Shown: positions 7,097-15,899 of the stretch, in pieces
How positions within the stretch are numbered: the first letter of the stretch is position 1
Layout: each line of letters starts with the position of its first letter
Assembly: GCA_041287635.1 (NCBI GenBank)
Contig: JBGGNG010000076.1
Coordinates: 1-24,544 of the forward strand
Direction of reading: 5' to 3'
Length of the DNA stretch: 24,544 nt
DNA from: JAOUEA01 sp041287635
Lineage (GTDB): Bacteria; Actinomycetota; UBA4738; HRBIN12
Notes under the pieces: generated by a model
The model's database searches: none
What the model was told of the DNA's origin: nothing
Seen by the model: the letters and a program-made list of their open reading frames with translations, nothing else
Translations under genes and position numbers: made by a program

Positions 7097-8169
7097 TCGT
7101 CGGAGGTGGCGGGGTAGGTCTCGCTCGGCAGATCGTCTCCCTCGGCCGGCTCGTGCGAGGCCGCCACCGATGTCGGCGGCGTCGTCGTCGGCGCGGCGGT
7201 CGTGACAGGGGCCGGCGCCAACCCCGCCCGGTGGCGGCCGCGTGAGGGCGTACCCGCGCGGGCCCTCCAGGTCGCGACGACGGCCGCGCCAAGACCGAAC
7301 ATCGACCCGAAGACCCACACAAGCACGTTGAGGAAGGGCACCACGCCGATCGCCGCGGAGGCCCCCCACCCCGCCAGCACGGCCCCGGCGCGGCCGCGCG
7401 GCGCCTGGACGATCAACCGGCCCACGGCGTAGACGGCGAGTGCGTACCCGACGAGCGCGACCAGGCCGGAGCCGAGCAGTACGGACAGTCCTAGCGGCAA
7501 CCCGAGGATCGACGCCGCCGCGGCGACCGCCACCACTGGCCAGGCGATCGCCACCAGGACCCCCCATCCCAGCGATGCGAAGGGGGCCGTGCGAGCCGCC
7601 GTGGCGACCCGATCCAGTCCGCGAGGCGCGAGCCCGAGCACGAACAGGAGCAGCAGCAGGGTCGAGACCGCGATCGCGACGGCGCCGAGTAGAGCGCCGA
7701 GGGCGGCCAGGGTGCCGCGAGGCGTGAAGGCCACGTCATCGCGCACCTCGCCACCCACGAGGGCGCCGGGCTCCAGGCGCACCGTCTGGGCGCCGAGCAC
7801 GTCGCCGGCGACCGACGCCGTCGACGCGAGCCGGATCGGGCCGTTCATCGCCACGACGGAGCCGCCGACCTGCCCCGAGATCGCGACGGGACCGTCCAGC
7901 ACGACCACGTCCCCCACGACGACGCCAGCGACGATCGCCCGGCCGTGGAAGACGACGACCTCTCCCACCGACTGCCCGCGAGGGACCGTCACGGTGCCGG
8001 CGAGCATCACCTGGTCCTCGGCCCGGCCGACGTCGGCGCCCGGGCGGGGCGTGGGCGAGGCATCCTGCGTGGACGAGGGTGATTGCGCGGTCGCGCCCCC
8101 CGCCCCGGCGAGGACCGCCACGAAGACGGCGACGCAGATGACGACGCGAAGGGAAGGCCGGACCGGCAT
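7093..8169 (-). CDS. Bactofilin-like polymer-forming membrane protein
   Basis: A 358-residue protein. Residues 1-28 look like a signal peptide or first membrane helix (MPVRPSLR, hydrophobic core, GGATAQ). A Ser/Pro/Thr-rich linker follows. Residues about 55-148 are a ladder of short beta strands with repeated VxGxVxGxVVxxxG motifs, as in bactofilin and other polymer-forming beta-helices. Three to four membrane helices occupy about 155-300, and a low-complexity Thr/Pro/Ala tail ends in SDD. The beta domain is therefore probably outside or at the membrane rather than a free cytoplasmic bactofilin. I chose the ATG at 8169 because TAGGAT lies 7 nt upstream. An ATG three codons earlier with GGAGG about 10 nt upstream is a real alternative (8178). 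Its TAG stop overlaps that of the convergent gene. Confidence 0.8.
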   Translation of the reverse strand: MPVRPSLRVVICVAVFVAVLAGAGGATAQSPSSTQDASPTPRPGADVGRAEDQVMLAGTVTVPRGQSVGEVVVFHGRAIVAGVVVGDVVVLDGPVAISGQVGGSVVAMNGPIRLASTASVAGDVLGAQTVRLEPGALVGGEVRDDVAFTPRGTLAALGALLGAVAIAVSTLLLLLFVLGLAPRGLDRVATAARTAPFASLGWGVLVAIAWPVVAVAAAASILGLPLGLSVLLGSGLVALVGYALAVYAVGRLIVQAPRGRAGAVLAGWGASAAIGVVPFLNVLVWVFGSMFGLGAAVVATWRARAGTPSRGRHRAGLAPAPVTTAAPTTTPPTSVAASHEPAEGDDLPSETYPATSDD

Positions 8170-8176
8170 GGCCCGC

Positions 8177-8182
8177 ATCCTA
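8177..8182 (-). promoter_or_regulatory. Candidate -10 box, bactofilin-like gene
   Basis: TAGGAT on the minus strand with 7 nt to the ATG at 8169. It competes with a leadered reading in which GGAGG serves the ATG at 8178, so the two start models exclude each other. Confidence 0.35.
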
Positions 8183-8240
8183 TCGTCGCCTCCGGCGCCG
8201 ACCATCACGGCGGAGCGGCCCACATGTCACAGTTCCGCGC

Positions 8241-8246
8241 TAGCGT
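8241..8246 (+). promoter_or_regulatory. Candidate -10 box, lhr gene
   Basis: TAGCGT followed by 6 nt and the GTG at 8253. No Shine-Dalgarno sequence lies between box and start. A leaderless lhr mRNA is the simplest reading. Confidence 0.4.
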
Positions 8247-8252
8247 TGCTGA

Positions 8253-11200
8253 GTGAGCTTGGCCCCCTTCTCGCCCGCGGTACGCGAGTGGTTCGAAGCG
8301 TCGTTCGACGCACCCACGCCTGCGCAGTCGAAGGGCTGGAAGGCGATCGCGAGGGGCGAGCACACGTTGGTGCTCGCCCCGACCGGGTCGGGCAAGACGC
8401 TCGCCGCGTTCCTGTGGGCGATCGACCGGCTCGCGACCGAGAGGCCACCGGCTGAGCCCACGGCGCGCACCCGGGTCGTGTACATCTCGCCGCTGCGGGC
8501 GCTTGCGGTCGACGTGGAGAAGAACCTCCGAGCGCCACTGACCGGCATCCGCCACGTGGCGGAACGTTCCGGCTCCGGACTCGCGCACGAACCCGCGGTC
8601 GGGGTGCGCACCGGGGACACGCCGACCCGGGAGCGGCGACACCTGCTCGCCCACCCGCCCGACATCCTGATCACGACGCCGGAGTCGCTCTACCTGATGC
8701 TCACATCGTCGGCACGCGAGACCCTGCGGGGGGTCACGACCGTGATCGTCGACGAGATCCATTCGCTCGCCGGCACGAAACGCGGCGCTCACCTCGCCCT
8801 CTCCCTCGAGCGCCTGGACGCGCTCGCGGACGAGGCGCCTCAGCGCATCGGCCTGTCGGCGACGCAGCGCCCGCTCCAGACGATCGCACGGTTCCTCGGC
8901 GGCCATGCCGACGACGGCGAGCCGCGTCCGGTCTCGATCGTCGACGCCGGACATCGCAAGCCGATGGAGCTCGAGGTCGTCGTGTCGGTCGAGGACATGG
9001 GCTCTCTCGGCCAACCGATGGATGTGCCCGCCAGCGGTCCTGCGGCGGCGGGGCCCTCACGCACATCGATCTGGCCGTCGATCCATCCGCGGCTGCTCGA
9101 ACTGATCCGAACGCACCGATCGACGATCGTCTTCGTGAACGGCCGCCGGCTCGCCGAGCGGCTCGCCTCGCAGCTGAACGAGCTCGCCGAGGAAGACCTC
9201 GTTCGCACGCACCACGGGTCGATCGCGCGCGAGCAGCGGCTCGAGGTCGAGGACGCCCTCAAGTCCGGACGGCTCCGCGCGATCGTGGCCACGAGCAGCC
9301 TCGAGCTCGGCATCGACATGGGAGCGGTCGATCTCGTCGTCCAGGTCGAATCGCCGGGATCGGTGGCCAGCGGGCTACAGCGCATCGGCCGGGCGGGCCA
9401 CCAGGTGGGCCAGCCGAGCAAGGGGAAGATCTTCCCGAAGTTCCGCGGTGACCTGCTCGAGGCGAGCGTCGTGGCCGAGCGCATGCTGGCCGGCGCGATC
9501 GAGCAGACGAAGGTACCTCGCGACCCGCTCGACGTGCTCGCCCAGCAGCTCGTCGCGATGTGCGCGGTCGACGAGTGGCGCGTCGACGACCTCTTTGCGA
9601 CGGTGCGCCGAGCCGAGAACTTCTCCGCACTGTCGCGCGAGATCTTCCTCGCGGTGCTCGACCTGCTCGCGGGGCGATACCCGAGCGACGGGTTCGCCGA
9701 GCTGCGACCGCGCGTGGTCTGGGACCGGCAGACCGACGTCGTCCGAGCACGCGACGGCGCCGGCCGGATCGCGATCACGAGCGGCGGCACGATCCCCGAC
9801 CGTGGGCTGTTCGGGGTGTTCCTCGCCGACGGCACCCGCGTGGGCGAACTCGACGAAGAGATGGTCTACGAGTCGCGGCGCGGCGAGGTCTTCCTGCTCG
9901 GCGCCTCGAGCTGGCGCATCGACGACATCACGCGGGACCGCGTGGTGGTCTCCCCTGCCCCGGGCGAGCCCGGCAAGATGCCCTTCTGGCACGGGGACAA
10001 GCCCGGCCGCCCCATCGAGCTCGGGCGGGCGATCGGAGCGTTCACGCGCGAGCTCCGGGGCGCGCGCCGCGGCGAGGCACTCGCGCGGCTGCGCGACGAG
10101 GTCGGACTCGACGCGTGGGCCGCCGACAACCTCGTCGCCTACCTCGAGGAGCAGGTGGAGGCCACCGGAGCCGTCCCCGACGACCGCACGATCGTCGTCG
10201 AGCGGTTCCGCGACGAGATCGGCGACTGGCGCGTCTGCGTGCTGTCGCCCTTCGGCAACCAGGTGCACGCTCCGTGGGGGCTCGCGATCGAGGCGAGGCT
10301 CGAGGAACGGTTCGGCCCCGGCGCGCAGGTGCTCTGGGGCGACGACGGCATCGTGATCCGGCTGCCCGAGGCCGTCGACCGCGTCCCGGTCGAGGACCTG
10401 CTCTTCGAGCCCGAGCACGTGGAGGCCGCCGTCGTCGAAGCGTTGCCGGGCACGGCGATGTTCGCGAGCGTCTTCCGCGAGGCGAGCGCTCGGGCCCTCC
10501 TGCTCCCCCGGCAGCGGCCAGGCACGCGCACGCCCTTGTGGCAGCAGCGGCAGCGCAGCGCCGATCTGCTCGTGGAGGCCGCGAAACACCCCACGTTCCC
10601 GATGCTGCTCGAGACGACCCGCGAGTGCCTGCGGGACATCTTCGACGTTCCGGCCCTGCGCGAGGTGATGGGCGACCTGCGGTCGCGGCGCACGAAGCTC
10701 GTGGCGGTCGAGACCGAGCACGCGTCGCCGTTCGCGCAGTCGCTGCTGTTCCGGTGGATCGCCGTCTTCATGTATGAGGGGGACGCGCCCCTCGCCGAAC
10801 GCCGCGCCGCCGCCCTGGCCCTCGATCGCGACCTGCTGCGCGAGCTCCTCGGGGCCGAGGAGCTCCGCGACCTGTTGGACCCACGCGCGATCGACGAGGT
10901 CACGCTCGAGCTGCAGCGACTCGCAGCAGATCGCCGAGCAAAGGGGATCGACGGCGTGCACGACCTGCTCCGTGACCTCGGGCCGCTCGACGAGGACGAG
11001 GTGCGCGCACGCGTCGACGGCGAGGCCGACCCATGGATGCACGCGCTGATCGACGTTGGACGCGCGATCCTAGTGCGGGTCGCCGGCGAGGAACGCCTCG
11101 CGGCGGTCGAGGACGCCGCGCACCTGCGAGACGCCCTGGGCGTCTCCCTCCCCCGTGGGCTACCAGGGGTCTTCACCGGCCCGACCGATCGACCGCTGCG

Positions 11201-12665
11201 CGATCTCGTCGCGCGCCACGCACGCACGCACGGTCCGTTCGTGCCGGCCGAACCCGCGGCACGCTTCGGCGTCGCCGTCGACAGGGTCCAGGCCGCACTG
11301 ATCGAGCTCGAGACCGAAGGCACGCTGGCCCAGGGCGGCTTCTCACCCGGGGGCGTCGAGCACGAGTGGTGCGATACCGACGTGCTCCGGCGGCTGCGTC
11401 AACGCTCTCTCGCGGCGCTCCGGCGAGAGGTCGAACCGGTCGAGGCCGCGGCGTTCGCCCGGTTCCTGCCCGCATGGCAAGGGGCCGACCGCCCGAACGG
11501 AGCATCGGACGCACTCGTCGACGCGGTCGGACACCTGCAGGGGGCGACGATCCCGGCGTCGATCCTCGAGACCGACGTGCTGCCGGCCCGCGTGCGCGCG
11601 TACCGCCCCGCCGACCTCGATGCTCTGGCCGCGAGCGGCGACCTCGTCTGGGCCGGGGCGGGTGGCCTCGGAGCCGACGACGGGCGGGTGTTGCTCTGCT
11701 TCCGCGGGCAGGCGAGATCGCTCCTGCGCGATCGTCTCGACGGCGAGCGGCCCGACGGTGCCCTCCACGGTGCGATCCGCGCGCACCTCGCTGGGCGTGG
11801 TGCGTCGTTCTGGACCGACCTCGTGCAGGCGGCCGGCACCGCCGACGAGGGTGTGCTCCTGACCGCCCTCTGGGACCTGGTGTGGGCGGGCGAGGTGACG
11901 AACGACACGCTCGCACCGCTCCGCGCGTTCGTGCGCGGCGCGTCGGCGAGGATCCGCGCGCCTCAGCCCGGCCGGCGACCCCGTCCAGGCGCCCTGCGCA
12001 GGGCCGGGCCGCCTGCAGGAGCCGGCCGCTGGTCGCTGACCGCCACGCTCCTCGATCCACTCGCCTCGCCAACCGAGGCCGCGCACGCCCGTGCGCTGCA
12101 GCTCCTCGACCGACACGGCGTCGTGACGCGTGAGGCGGCTCTGGCTGAGGGCACCCCTGGCGGGTACGCAGGCGTCTATCCGGTGCTGAAGGCGATGGAG
12201 GACGCGGGCACGGTACGGCGCGGGTACTTCGTCGCCGGGCTCGGGGCGGCGCAATTCGCGATGCCGGGGGCCGTCGACCGGCTCCGAGCGGCCAGGGCGC
12301 CGACCGGGCACGACGAACCAGCTGCGCTCGTGCTCGCCGCGGCCGACCCGGCGCAGCCGTACGGAGCCGCACTCCCCTGGCCGGCCGGCGCCGGGCGACC
12401 CTCCCGCGCGGCCGGGGCTTACGTCGTGCTCGTCGACGGCGGCATCGCCGCCTTCCTCGAGCGGGGAGGACGCTCCCTCACCACCTTCGGCGTCGATGCC
12501 GACCCGTGGGCCGACGCGCTGGCATCCCTCGTGAAGGACGGGCGGCTCAGGCGGGTCGAGCTGGTCCGCATCGACGGTGAGCCGTCGGCGGCGTCGCCCC
12601 ACGCCGAGCGGCTGCGCCTCGCCGGGTTCGTCGACGGGTACCGCGGGCTCACGCTCCGAGGCTGA
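8253..12665 (+). CDS. lhr: Lhr-type ATP-dependent superfamily 2 DNA helicase
   Basis: A 1470-residue protein, the usual length of full Lhr. Helicase motifs are in order: Q-motif region (PTPAQ, 21-25), Walker A APTGSGKT (42-49), DEIH (167-170), LSAT, and motif VI QRIGRAGH (376-383). The long C-terminal half has the winged-helix and Lhr-CTD architecture of the family. Known Lhr enzymes are 3'-to-5' ssDNA translocases that unwind RNA:DNA hybrids and act in DNA damage responses, as studied for the mycobacterial protein. The GTG start is placed by alignment of LAPFSPAVREWF with the normal N-terminus and by TAGCGT just upstream. The Nei2 gene follows after 10 bp, so the two probably form one repair operon. 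It is divergent from the bactofilin-like gene. Confidence 0.96.
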   Translation: MSLAPFSPAVREWFEASFDAPTPAQSKGWKAIARGEHTLVLAPTGSGKTLAAFLWAIDRLATERPPAEPTARTRVVYISPLRALAVDVEKNLRAPLTGIRHVAERSGSGLAHEPAVGVRTGDTPTRERRHLLAHPPDILITTPESLYLMLTSSARETLRGVTTVIVDEIHSLAGTKRGAHLALSLERLDALADEAPQRIGLSATQRPLQTIARFLGGHADDGEPRPVSIVDAGHRKPMELEVVVSVEDMGSLGQPMDVPASGPAAAGPSRTSIWPSIHPRLLELIRTHRSTIVFVNGRRLAERLASQLNELAEEDLVRTHHGSIAREQRLEVEDALKSGRLRAIVATSSLELGIDMGAVDLVVQVESPGSVASGLQRIGRAGHQVGQPSKGKIFPKFRGDLLEASVVAERMLAGAIEQTKVPRDPLDVLAQQLVAMCAVDEWRVDDLFATVRRAENFSALSREIFLAVLDLLAGRYPSDGFAELRPRVVWDRQTDVVRARDGAGRIAITSGGTIPDRGLFGVFLADGTRVGELDEEMVYESRRGEVFLLGASSWRIDDITRDRVVVSPAPGEPGKMPFWHGDKPGRPIELGRAIGAFTRELRGARRGEALARLRDEVGLDAWAADNLVAYLEEQVEATGAVPDDRTIVVERFRDEIGDWRVCVLSPFGNQVHAPWGLAIEARLEERFGPGAQVLWGDDGIVIRLPEAVDRVPVEDLLFEPEHVEAAVVEALPGTAMFASVFREASARALLLPRQRPGTRTPLWQQRQRSADLLVEAAKHPTFPMLLETTRECLRDIFDVPALREVMGDLRSRRTKLVAVETEHASPFAQSLLFRWIAVFMYEGDAPLAERRAAALALDRDLLRELLGAEELRDLLDPRAIDEVTLELQRLAADRRAKGIDGVHDLLRDLGPLDEDEVRARVDGEADPWMHALIDVGRAILVRVAGEERLAAVEDAAHLRDALGVSLPRGLPGVFTGPTDRPLRDLVARHARTHGPFVPAEPAARFGVAVDRVQAALIELETEGTLAQGGFSPGGVEHEWCDTDVLRRLRQRSLAALRREVEPVEAAAFARFLPAWQGADRPNGASDALVDAVGHLQGATIPASILETDVLPARVRAYRPADLDALAASGDLVWAGAGGLGADDGRVLLCFRGQARSLLRDRLDGERPDGALHGAIRAHLAGRGASFWTDLVQAAGTADEGVLLTALWDLVWAGEVTNDTLAPLRAFVRGASARIRAPQPGRRPRPGALRRAGPPAGAGRWSLTATLLDPLASPTEAAHARALQLLDRHGVVTREAALAEGTPGGYAGVYPVLKAMEDAGTVRRGYFVAGLGAAQFAMPGAVDRLRAARAPTGHDEPAALVLAAADPAQPYGAALPWPAGAGRPSRAAGAYVVLVDGGIAAFLERGGRSLTTFGVDADPWADALASLVKDGRLRRVELVRIDGEPSAASPHAERLRLAGFVDGYRGLTLRG

Positions 12666-12675
12666 GGCGTCCGTC

Positions 12676-13464
12676 GTGCCCGAGGGCGACACGATCCACC
12701 GCACGGCTGCCTCGCTCGGGAGGGTGCTCGATGGCGCGGTGATCGTGCGGTTCGAGGCACCGCGTCTGCGAGGCACGGGCAAGCGGAGTCACCCCGTTCC
12801 GCGGTCCGGAGAGCGCGTCGATCGCGTCCGTGCGCGTGGCAAGCACCTGCTGATCAGGTGCGCCGGCGGGCTCACGCTGCACACCCACATGCGCATGGGT
12901 GGGTCGTGGCATCTCTACCGTCCCGGAGAACGATGGCGCCGGAGCGCGGGGAGCATGGTGGTCACGGTCGGCACGGCCGACGTCGACGCTGTCTGCTTCG
13001 CCGCGCCCGTGGTCGAGCTGCTCACCGATGCCGAGCTCTCCCGCCATCCCGTGCTCGCCGCGCTCGGACCGGACCTGTGTGAGGCAGGCCCGGACCTGGA
13101 CGAGGTCGTCCGCAGACTGGATGCGATCGACCCGCTCACCGAGACGGGCGTCGCGCTGCTCGACCAGACCGTGGCGGCGGGCATCGGCAACGTGTATCGG
13201 GCCGAGGTCGCGTGGGCGTGCGGGGTCGACCCGTTCCGCCCCGTCGCGAGCCTCGACGATCGAACTCGGCGTGCGCTCTACGCCACCGCTAGCCGGCTCC
13301 TGAGATCGAACCTCGAGACCCGACGGCGGACGACGGTCCCCGGCGGCCTCGCCGTCTACGACCGCGCGGAGCGCGCGTGTCCGCGATGCGGGGGTGCGAT
13401 CGTCACGCGGCGTCAGGGCGAGCAGGCGCGCAGCGTGTGGTGGTGTCCCGGCTGCCAGCGGTAA
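12676..13464 (+). CDS. nei2: Endonuclease VIII-like DNA glycosylase (Nei2 type)
   Basis: A 262-residue Fpg/Nei-family enzyme that removes oxidised bases and cuts at abasic sites. After the initiator the protein starts PEGDTIHR, giving the catalytic proline and glutamate of the family. Other marks are the GKHLLI strand with its conserved lysine, HTHMRMGG, and the helix-two-turn-helix segment with GIGNVYRAEV. The C-terminus has a zinc finger with two CxxC pairs (CPRCGG and CPGC). The GTG at 12676 is the only start that puts Pro-Glu at positions 2-3, so the longer in-frame ORF from 12577 is rejected. It lies 10 bp after lhr. The same lhr-nei order is known in Mycobacterium. Confidence 0.94.
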   Translation: MPEGDTIHRTAASLGRVLDGAVIVRFEAPRLRGTGKRSHPVPRSGERVDRVRARGKHLLIRCAGGLTLHTHMRMGGSWHLYRPGERWRRSAGSMVVTVGTADVDAVCFAAPVVELLTDAELSRHPVLAALGPDLCEAGPDLDEVVRRLDAIDPLTETGVALLDQTVAAGIGNVYRAEVAWACGVDPFRPVASLDDRTRRALYATASRLLRSNLETRRRTTVPGGLAVYDRAERACPRCGGAIVTRRQGEQARSVWWCPGCQR

Positions 13465-13527
13465 CCGGCGAACCGGCCCGACACCGCGGGACCGTCGTCG
13501 ACCCGAGGCGGCTGTCACACTGGCGCC

Positions 13528-15105
13528 ATGGAGATGCACGCCTCCGGCCGCACGTGGGCCGCCGCGACCCCCCACACCCTGGCCACCGAGGCTGCCTCGA
13601 TCGCCTTCGAGCGAGGTGGAAACGCGATCGACGCAGCACTCGCCGCGGCGACCACGCTTGCGGTCGTCTATCCGCACATGTGCGGCGTCGGCGGCGACCT
13701 GTTCGCATTGGTGCAGAATCCGGCGGGCGATGTGGTGGCGATCAACGCCAGCGGCCGCGCTCCCGCGGGCGCCGACCCCGCGGTGGCGGGCGCCGAGGGC
13801 GGGACGACGATGCCCGAACACGGCCCTTCCAGCGTCACCGTGCCCGGCGCTGTGAGCGGCTGGGAGGCCCTGCATCGCCAGGGGGCGAATCTGACCTGGG
13901 CCGACGCGTTCACCGCCGCGACCGCCTACGCCCACGGTGGGGTGAGCGTGGCGCCTGACCTCGCCGCGACGCTCGCCGAGGACGCCGGCCGCCTCCAGAC
14001 CGACGCCGGCATAGCAGAGGTGTTCTTCCCCGACGGGCGTCCGGCGCAGGTCCACGACCAGGTCCGCCAACCCGCCCTCGCCGCCACCCTGCAGGCGCTC
14101 GCCGAGCGGGGTACGGAGGTCTGGTACGGCGGCGAGCTCGGCGAGCGATTCACGCGTGGTCTGCAGGCGCTCGGCGTGCCGATCGACCTGGCCGACATGG
14201 CCGGACACCGCGCCGACCTGGGAACGCCGCTCCGGGCACGTTTCGCCGGCGTCGACGTGCTCGTGCACCCGCCGAACTCTCAGGGTTTCGTGCTGCTCGA
14301 GGCCCTCTCGTTGGTCGAGCGTCTGGAGATCGATCCCGACCCGCTCGGACCCGATGCGGGCATGCTGGCCCACGTGCTCCGCGCCTCGTCACGTGATCGC
14401 GATCGCCACCTCGCCGACCCCGAACGCATGCGCCTGCATCCGTCGACGCTGCTCGACGACGGGCACCTCGGCGCGGTGGCCGACGAGGTCCGCGTCGGCG
14501 TGCCAGGTCCACCGCCGGGGCTCACGTGGCACGCCGGCGACACGATCGCGCTCGTGACCGCCGACGCCGAGGGGCGAGGCGTCTCCCTGATCCAGAGCCT
14601 CTACGACGGGTTCGGGTCCGGGATGCTGGAGCCGACCACGGGCGTCGTCGCCCAGAACCGCGGCGCATGCTTCACCCTCGAGCCCGGCCATCCGAACCTG
14701 CTCACCCCGGGGGCGAGGCCCGCGCACACGCTGATGCCGGTGGTCGTGCAACGCGATGGACGCCTCGAGGCCGTGGCCGGCACGATGGGCGGCTCGGCGC
14801 AGCCACAGATCGTCGCGATGACGCTGGCACGCGCTCTCGCCATGGGGAGGAGCCCCGCCGACGCCGTCGCGGCCCCGCGCTGGCTCGTCGGCGGCATGGC
14901 GCCGGAGCGAGCGACGCCCGAGGTGCTCGCCGAGGCTGATGTGCCTGCGCGGACGGTCGCCGCGCTCACGGCATCCGGGTATCGAGTGCGGACGGTGCCG
15001 GCCCGAAACGGAGCGGTCGGACACGCGCACATGATCCGCGCCGTACCGGGCGGCTTCGAGGCCGGGAGCGATCCTCGCGCCGACGGCGGCGCCCTCGCCT
15101 CCTGA
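13528..15105 (+). CDS. Gamma-glutamyltransferase family protein
   Basis: A 525-residue N-terminal nucleophile hydrolase. The large-subunit start (ATEAASIAFERGGNAIDAALA) and MCGVGGDLFA are typical. The probable autoprocessing site is GDT-IALVTAD, with T339 as the nucleophile aligned to the Thr of TTHYSVVD in E. coli Ggt. Downstream are NRGACFTL, GARPAHTLMP and GTMGGSAQPQ, the normal gamma-glutamyl binding region. Known members hydrolyse or transfer the gamma-glutamyl group of glutathione or related amides. No clear signal peptide is visible, so a cytoplasmic location is possible. A CACACT element lies 6 nt before the ATG, a weaker version of the leaderless pattern; ribosome-site match is poor. 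Confidence 0.9.
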   Translation: MEMHASGRTWAAATPHTLATEAASIAFERGGNAIDAALAAATTLAVVYPHMCGVGGDLFALVQNPAGDVVAINASGRAPAGADPAVAGAEGGTTMPEHGPSSVTVPGAVSGWEALHRQGANLTWADAFTAATAYAHGGVSVAPDLAATLAEDAGRLQTDAGIAEVFFPDGRPAQVHDQVRQPALAATLQALAERGTEVWYGGELGERFTRGLQALGVPIDLADMAGHRADLGTPLRARFAGVDVLVHPPNSQGFVLLEALSLVERLEIDPDPLGPDAGMLAHVLRASSRDRDRHLADPERMRLHPSTLLDDGHLGAVADEVRVGVPGPPPGLTWHAGDTIALVTADAEGRGVSLIQSLYDGFGSGMLEPTTGVVAQNRGACFTLEPGHPNLLTPGARPAHTLMPVVVQRDGRLEAVAGTMGGSAQPQIVAMTLARALAMGRSPADAVAAPRWLVGGMAPERATPEVLAEADVPARTVAALTASGYRVRTVPARNGAVGHAHMIRAVPGGFEAGSDPRADGGALAS

Positions 15106-15116
15106 CGGAGCCCTCG

Positions 15117-15605
15117 TCAGTCGGGCTCGCGGTGCAGTTCGGCGGCAAGGTGCCGCGTCATCGCGGTCGAGCCCGTGGCCATGTCGATCTCGTAGCGCAG
15201 GACGTCACCCTCGATCCGATAGCGCCTGACGAGCCCGACGACATCCATGCCGGTGGTGGTGCGACCGATCGATCCTGTCGCCACCTCGATCGTCGTCAGC
15301 GGACCCGTCGTCGTCAACGTTCCCTCGGCGACCTCGGTGAGCCCGAGCGGATGCGCGAGGGTCAGCTCCACGCGGCCGGCCGAGGAACCCGGCCGCCAGA
15401 AGCCGCGCTCGAAGTGCAGCGGCGACCCGTCAGCGATGAGCCAGCTGCGCTGTGAGGACAGCAGGAAGTTGTCGCCGACGTGCTCGAAGCGCATCCATTC
15501 GCCGTAGTCGAACGCGTCGATCGTCGGGTACCCGCCGTGACCCTCCCCGGCCCACGAGCCCAGCAGGGACCGCAGAGGCTCCAGCTCCGGGTGGAGCTCG
15601 GTCAT
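15117..15605 (-). CDS. Nitrobindin-like heme-binding beta-barrel protein (THAP4/DUF1794 type)
   Basis: A 162-residue protein. It has the GSWAGEG motif (GxWxGxG) that marks nitrobindins, then GGYPTI, a FDYGEWMRFEHVG strand and SSQRSW. The end contains TRHLAAELHR, whose H152 fits the proximal heme-ligand histidine of the family. Known members carry ferric heme and react with nitric oxide or peroxynitrite. The start is an ATG whose first bases overlap the stop of the upstream small gene (TCAT on the plus strand), so it is probably translated by coupling; no separate ribosome site is evident. It is convergent with the gamma-glutamyltransferase gene, with 11 bp between their stops. Confidence 0.85.
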   Translation of the reverse strand: MTELHPELEPLRSLLGSWAGEGHGGYPTIDAFDYGEWMRFEHVGDNFLLSSQRSWLIADGSPLHFERGFWRPGSSAGRVELTLAHPLGLTEVAEGTLTTTGPLTTIEVATGSIGRTTTGMDVVGLVRRYRIEGDVLRYEIDMATGSTAMTRHLAAELHREPD

Positions 15606-15808
15606 CGAGTGGGCTGCGCTGGTGCCTCCGGCGCGGCGCCGGCCATGGCCGCGGGCACGAGCGTGACCATCGCGCCGTCGATGCGCGCACCCAGGCGTGC
15701 TGCGCTGCGTTCGAGCCGTTCGACGCGCTCGAGGAGCGCCCGGTCGCGCGCGCGAGCTTGGAGCTCGAGCACCGCCTGGTTCGGCGCCGGTCGTTCGATC
15801 GTGGTCAC
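15602..15808 (-). CDS. Small coiled-coil protein coupled to the nitrobindin-like gene
   Basis: A 68-residue protein. Residues about 10-45 have a heptad-like pattern rich in Leu, Arg and Glu (LELQARARDRALLERVERLE), then an Ala/Pro-rich end. I recognise no family. A GGAGG lies 4 nt before the GTG at 15808, and the stop overlaps the ATG of the nitrobindin-like gene in an ATGA arrangement. That organisation strongly supports a real gene. A partner role with the heme protein is only inferred. Confidence 0.7.
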   Translation of the reverse strand: MTTIERPAPNQAVLELQARARDRALLERVERLERSAARLGARIDGAMVTLVPAAMAGAAPEAPAQPTR

Positions 15809-15860
15809 GTGCCCTCCCGAGATGTCTCGGCCCGAGCCTATCGCCGGGACGTCGGGCGCT

Positions 15861-15873
15861 CAACCCTGGGTTG
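15861..15873. promoter_or_regulatory. Candidate operator dyad in a divergent promoter region
   Basis: CAACCC-T-GGGTTG, a perfect 6-bp dyad with a 1-nt centre. It lies just upstream of the MOSC -10 candidate at 15887 and inside the 91-bp gap between divergent genes. The binding protein is unknown. Confidence 0.3.
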
Positions 15874-15886
15874 CACCCCGTTCGGC

Positions 15887-15892
15887 TACCGT
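15887..15892 (+). promoter_or_regulatory. Candidate -10 box, MOSC gene
   Basis: TACCGT followed by 7 nt and the ATG at 15900, with no ribosome site in between. It fits the leaderless pattern. Confidence 0.4.
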
Positions 15893-15899
15893 GTCGACG

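Noticed and set aside
9375..11042. Long minus-strand open frame (555 codons) inside lhr
   Set aside because: It is the antisense shadow of a high-GC coding sequence: composition is dominated by Arg, Ala, Gly and His, with no domain motifs, and the plus strand encodes an unmistakable Lhr.
12649..14373. Minus-strand open frame of 574 codons opposite nei2 and the gamma-glutamyltransferase gene
   Set aside because: It spans two well-supported genes and their gap, has low-complexity Arg/Gly/Ala/Val sequence, and no ribosome site or recognisable fold.
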